NCBI GenBank assembly: GCA_902783305.1 | Contig: CACZQU010000081.1 | Location: 1-7,334, forward strand | DNA from: an uncultured Lachnospiraceae bacterium | Lineage (GTDB): Bacteria; Bacillota; Clostridia; Lachnospirales; Lachnospiraceae | Direction of reading: 5' to 3' | Length of the DNA: 7,334 nt | Shown: in pieces, positions 5,837 through 7,334 of the stretch | How the letters are laid out: each line of letters opens with the position of its first letter | Numbering within the stretch: the first letter of the stretch is position 1 | Translations under genes and position numbers: made by a program | Notes under the pieces: generated by a model | What the model was told of the DNA's origin: nothing | Seen by the model: only the letters and a program-made list of their open reading frames with translations | Databases searched by the model: none

Positions 5837-6568
5837 ATGGAGGCAACACCGACAGCGAATACTCAGTCAATCGGAGTGGCAAGGTTTGACGATGAAGAAG
5901 ACTATATTGACCTGAGAGAGATATTTTTCGCTCTCCTTTCCAGCTGGAGGTCGATTTTTCTCATGGCTCTTGCCGGAGCAGTAGTAATGGGAGCGTTTCA
6001 CGTATTTCTTGTGAAACCCAGTTATCGCGCGGATGCGCAGATCTATATTACGAATACCGATTCCGTCATTTCATTTTCAGATCTGCAGCTGAGTTCCGCC
6101 CTGACAGAGGATTATTCAAAGATCATCAAGAGCCGTACGGTTCTCAAAACCGTGATAGAGGAGCTGGGACTGGATATTGATTACAAAACGCTGGAAGGGC
6201 TTGTTTCCGTCAATAATCCGTCAGACACTCACATTATCAACATTGTGGTTACCTGCGATGAGCTGGAGCTGGCACGCAATATCGCCAATGCTCTTCTCAA
6301 TATTGGCGTGGATTCCATTTATCAGATTATTGGCAGCAGCGAGCCTACGGTTATCGATTATTCCGAGGCCGATTCGGTAGAGGATGTCAGCCCGGGCCTG
6401 TTCCGCTTCGTTGCGATCGGAGCTTTGATTGGAGCTCTTCTGATGTGCGCAATCATCGTGATCAAGGTGATTACCAATACGACACTGAAGTCCGAAGAGG
6501 ACGTGATAAAATACATTCAGCTTCCTGTGCTTGCGGCCGTTCCCTATGCGGGAGACACTTTCTTCTGA
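5837..6568 (+). CDS. cpsC: Wzz/CpsC-type polysaccharide chain-length determinant and BY-kinase activator
   Basis: A 243-residue polysaccharide co-polymerase of the Wzz family in its Gram-positive form, a membrane protein that sets polymer length and whose cytoplasmic tail activates the separate BY-kinase. From the chosen start: a short acidic cytoplasmic N-terminus with YIDLREIFFALLSSWRSI (23-40), first membrane helix about 38-58, an outside domain of about 59-187 with the typical YRADAQIYITN start and TVLKTVIEELGL, a Ser-Pro-Gly (185-187) before the second helix at about 188-212, and a tail of about 31 residues ending VLAAVPYAGDTFF. The frame is open to an ATG at 5798, with another ATG at 5825, but 5837 is preferred: GGAGG at 5827-5831 stands 5 bases before it, while the others lack a good site. 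It is followed by the kinase gene after 53 bases and may have its own promoter at 5597-5626. Confidence 0.92.
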   Translation: MEATPTANTQSIGVARFDDEEDYIDLREIFFALLSSWRSIFLMALAGAVVMGAFHVFLVKPSYRADAQIYITNTDSVISFSDLQLSSALTEDYSKIIKSRTVLKTVIEELGLDIDYKTLEGLVSVNNPSDTHIINIVVTCDELELARNIANALLNIGVDSIYQIIGSSEPTVIDYSEADSVEDVSPGLFRFVAIGALIGALLMCAIIVIKVITNTTLKSEEDVIKYIQLPVLAAVPYAGDTFF

Positions 6569-6604
6569 TCGTGTGTGGGGCTGAACAGTGACGGATGAGC
6601 AGAT

Positions 6605-6609
6605 AGGAG
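6605..6609 (+). promoter_or_regulatory. Ribosome binding site deciding the cpsD start
   Basis: AGGAG lies 12 bases before the ATG at 6622, a slightly long gap. The in-frame ATG at 6595 is excluded because it meets a TAG at 6604 after three codons, and the next Met (6724) lies well inside the kinase adaptor region, so 6622 is the only sensible start. Confidence 0.65.
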
Positions 6610-6621
6610 AATCGAAAGAGC

Positions 6622-7334
6622 ATGGAACAAGATCAGATCCTGGAAGAAGGTCAGAAAGCCACATCATTTAAACAGTCTCCTGATCAATGGCATCAGGGAA
6701 TCCCCAGCACGAAGAAAGTGACGATGGATTTCACGGAGCTGCCTTTTGGACCGAAGGAGGCCATCAATGTTCTCAGAGGAAACATCCAGCTTAGCGGATA
6801 TAACCTCAAAATTGTAGCCCTCACCTCCTCTCAGCCGAACGAAGGAAAGTCTTCCCTTTCCTTTGAACTGGCAAAGAGCCTTGCGAGCTTAAACAAAAAG
6901 GTAATGTATCTGGACTGTGATATCCGGAACTCCGTTATCCGGTCCAGATATCATATTCACGAAAAAATCAAAGGCCTGACCGAGTATCTTTGCGGAGAAG
7001 TCTCCCTCAGAGATATTGTGTTCAAGACCAACGATCCCTGGCTGGATCTCATTTTTACCGGGGCTTCCGCACCCAATCCCAGCGAGCTGGTGTCTGCCCC
7101 GATTTTCTCACAGATGATGTCCAGACTGAGAGATTATTACGATTATGTGATTGTAGATACTCCTCCGGTCAATGCGGTTATAGACGGTCTGATCATTGCC
7201 AAGCAGTGTGACGGTACGATTCTGGTGGTCGAGAGCGGCGTAACTGAGCGGGGAGCTGCGATTCACGCCAAAAGACAGCTTGAATATGCCGGCGTGAAGA
7301 TCATAGGCTGTATTCTGAACAAGGTCGGGACGAA
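6622..7334 (+). CDS. cpsD: CpsD/CapB-type BY-kinase (bacterial tyrosine kinase), 3'-truncated by window edge
   Basis: This is a cytoplasmic autophosphorylating tyrosine kinase that works with the CpsC tail and is dephosphorylated by CpsB to control polysaccharide assembly. The frame is open from 6622 to the edge: 237 codons are present, and the Tyr-rich C-terminal tail is probably just outside. Visible features: a variable N-terminus of about 40 residues, the helix EAINVLRGNIQLSG (46-59), Walker A SSQPNEGKSS with Lys76, Walker A' VMYLDCDIRNS with Asp98 and Asp100, Walker B VIVDTPPV with Asp179, and the ILVVESG and GCILNKVG strands typical of this MinD-like fold. The family's EX2RX2R oligomerisation motif reads E46-A-I-N49-V-L-R52, so the first Arg is Asn. 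The A' motif has Cys between the two Asp. Its start lies 53 bases after cpsC in what appears to be one operon. Confidence 0.94.
   Translation, partial: MEQDQILEEGQKATSFKQSPDQWHQGIPSTKKVTMDFTELPFGPKEAINVLRGNIQLSGYNLKIVALTSSQPNEGKSSLSFELAKSLASLNKKVMYLDCDIRNSVIRSRYHIHEKIKGLTEYLCGEVSLRDIVFKTNDPWLDLIFTGASAPNPSELVSAPIFSQMMSRLRDYYDYVIVDTPPVNAVIDGLIIAKQCDGTILVVESGVTERGAAIHAKRQLEYAGVKIIGCILNKVGT

Noticed and set aside
6990..7211. 73-codon plus-strand frame inside cpsD
   Set aside because: It lies in another frame within the BY-kinase, between the Walker A' and the region after Walker B, and has no ribosome site or domain.

Overview
The window looks like chromosomal DNA from an anaerobic Firmicute of the Clostridia, with Lachnospiraceae the most likely family. 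The evidence is a long single-chain PurL of the clostridial (clade II) type, strong GGAGG ribosome binding sites, housekeeping-type promoters, and a Gram-positive capsule/exopolysaccharide gene order of PHP phosphatase, chain-length protein and BY-kinase. The taxonomic call is inference. I see no rRNA, tRNA, CRISPR array, insertion sequence or phage gene.

Layout. Positions 1-3605 (+) hold the 3' nine-tenths or so of purL, whose start lies off the left edge. Positions 3606-3916 are a non-coding stretch of unusual density: two short hairpins behind purL, a roughly 181-bp nested palindromic block (3641-3821), and a strong bidirectional terminator (3862-3898) that serves purL and the convergent minus-strand operon. 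Positions 4640-3917 (-) are a two-gene operon: a 28-residue single-pass membrane peptide with an excellent ribosome binding site, then a membrane-anchored DUF4230 protein. Its promoter (4752-4779, -) stands back to back with a + strand promoter (4800-4828) that drives the capsule genes. A 7-bp dyad with 21-bp periodicity sits between and on these promoters.

From 4897 rightward (+) come cpsB (PHP-family tyrosine phosphatase), a 229-nt gap that seems to carry its own extended -10 promoter and a structured leader, cpsC/wzz (two-pass chain-length determinant and kinase activator), and cpsD (BY-kinase), which runs off the right edge.

How the genes work together. By family knowledge, CpsC and CpsD form one transmembrane tyrosine kinase unit, the CpsC C-terminus activating CpsD, and CpsB removes the phosphate; the cycle controls polymer length and export. 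The glycosyltransferase, flippase and polymerase genes would be expected to the right of the window. PurL is an unrelated housekeeping neighbour. The DUF4230 operon is divergent from the capsule operon and shares its control region, so a regulatory or envelope link is possible but unproven.

The items most worth a second look are the unlisted 28-residue membrane peptide paired with DUF4230, the nested palindromic block after purL, and the dyad between the divergent promoters.
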